A stretch of DNA of 38,995 nucleotides from positions 1-38,995 of the forward strand of contig JBFWWW010000014.1 in NCBI GenBank assembly GCA_050245975.1, read 5' to 3'. Positions 38,571-38,995 of this stretch are shown piece after piece. The notes under the pieces were generated by a model. That model was given only the letters and a program-made list of their open reading frames with translations, was not told the DNA's origin and did no database searches. The DNA is from JBFWWW01 sp050245975 (GTDB lineage: Bacteria > Pseudomonadota > Alphaproteobacteria > Rhizobiales > Hyphomicrobiaceae). Position numbers and translations under genes: made by a program. Each line of letters starts with the position of its first letter. Position 1 is the first letter of the stretch.

Positions 38571-38995
38571 CTAAATTCTTTGCCCGCCTTTGGCATCCCG
38601 CAGCGCGCCTTCAAGTACAGCAGCAAAATCCCGGCGCTCCTCATCGGTGAGAAAGCGGCCGAACCCGAACGCGCGGCCATGCGACGTGATCGCAAGGTCC
38701 GTGCGCCCGTCGGGGCCCTCGTGGAGCCGGACCCGCGCCCAGTAGGGGTTGAACCCGTGCCGCTCCGACTTTCCGGACGGATAGACGCGCGTGACAGCCA
38801 GCTCGCTATCGGTCATCTCGATGACCTCGTAGATCCGCCCGGAGCGGTAGTTGAGGCGGAAGGCGATGTAGATGAACAGGACGTCGAGGCCGCAGAACCC
38901 CATCACCGGCCAGGCGCCGCTCAGGAAAAAGATCATTCCCGTGATGAAACTGATGGCGCTCAGAGCAGCCATGAGCACGATGAACCCCGTGGGGC
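38571..38995 (-). CDS. DUF2244 membrane protein, 5' end outside the window
   Basis: The frame is open to the right edge, so the N-terminus is missing; about 140 residues are present. Two hydrophobic segments (GFIVLMAALSAISFITGMIFF and WPVMGFCGLDVLFIYIAF) are followed by FRLNYRSGRIYEVIEMTDSELAVTRV and a beta-rich cytoplasmic part ending near LTDEERRDFAAVLEGALRDA. This is the DUF2244 pattern. Function is unknown; in many alphaproteobacteria such genes sit near cytochrome oxidase or nth genes. The 3' end lies 79 bases upstream of the ada-like gene start. Confidence 0.85.
   Translation of the reverse strand, partial: PTGFIVLMAALSAISFITGMIFFLSGAWPVMGFCGLDVLFIYIAFRLNYRSGRIYEVIEMTDSELAVTRVYPSGKSERHGFNPYWARVRLHEGPDGRTDLAITSHGRAFGFGRFLTDEERRDFAAVLEGALRDAKGGQRI

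Overview
The window is GC-rich, densely packed chromosomal DNA. It reads as a member of the Alphaproteobacteria, most likely order Hyphomicrobiales (Rhizobiales). The evidence is family content and gene order: dapB-gpmA, a Suv3-like helicase / S4 protein / 7Fe ferredoxin / CarD block, a DnaJ-like gene beside cobS-cobT and bolA, map-radC, and trxB next to a VtlR/LsrB-type LysR regulator. No rRNA, tRNA, insertion sequence, phage or CRISPR array was seen. I cannot name the genus.

Layout. 1-2755 (minus strand): the 5' part of leuB, a DUF4337-like membrane protein, gpmA and dapB. 2834-10504: a catabolic island. A minus-strand operon gntR-udh-(2-hydroxyacid dehydrogenase)-gci-gli faces a divergent plus-strand TRAP transporter dctP-dctQ-dctM. 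Its enzymes match the Agrobacterium oxidative uronate route: uronate dehydrogenase, galactarolactone isomerase and galactarolactone cycloisomerase. The inferred flow is uronate import by TRAP, oxidation to galactarolactone, lactone isomerisation, then ring opening to a 3-deoxy-2-keto-hexarate. The following dehydratase and semialdehyde dehydrogenase are not in the window. 10544-18374: a secreted thermonuclease-like protein, then carD, fdxA, an S4 RNA-binding protein, the Suv3-like helicase and a DUF3108 protein on the minus strand, then rpmB on the plus strand. 18429-23542: a Tat-exported phytase-like protein, cobT, cobS and a DnaJ-like protein (minus), then bolA (plus). 23559-25136: a sulfatase-superfamily hydrolase.

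25256-31173 (plus strand): trmD, rplS, map, radC, an AhpD-like protein, trxB and a LysR regulator. 31174-36939: the region between the LysR gene and leuD. It holds a strong candidate AbcR (alpha-r15) type small RNA, leuC, a hot-dog thioesterase, a methyltransferase, an apparently leaderless 18-codon ORF ahead of an ACT-like gene, two different zincin-type genes, a small helical protein and leuD. 36953-38995: a LysE-type exporter, a bifunctional AraC/O6-alkylguanine-DNA methyltransferase and the truncated end of a DUF2244 membrane protein.

The observations most worth checking are: the sRNA candidate beside the LysR gene; the leaderless ORF, which is rich in Ile and rare codons, ahead of the ACT-like gene; the L19 protein with a helix-hairpin-helix-like tail; CarD with a histone-H1-like N-terminal tail; a dehydrogenase lacking the usual catalytic Glu inside the uronate operon; and a sulfatase with a Cys-Gly-Gly-Ser-Arg maturation motif. 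All family assignments come from reading translated sequence and from memory of the families. No database search was possible.
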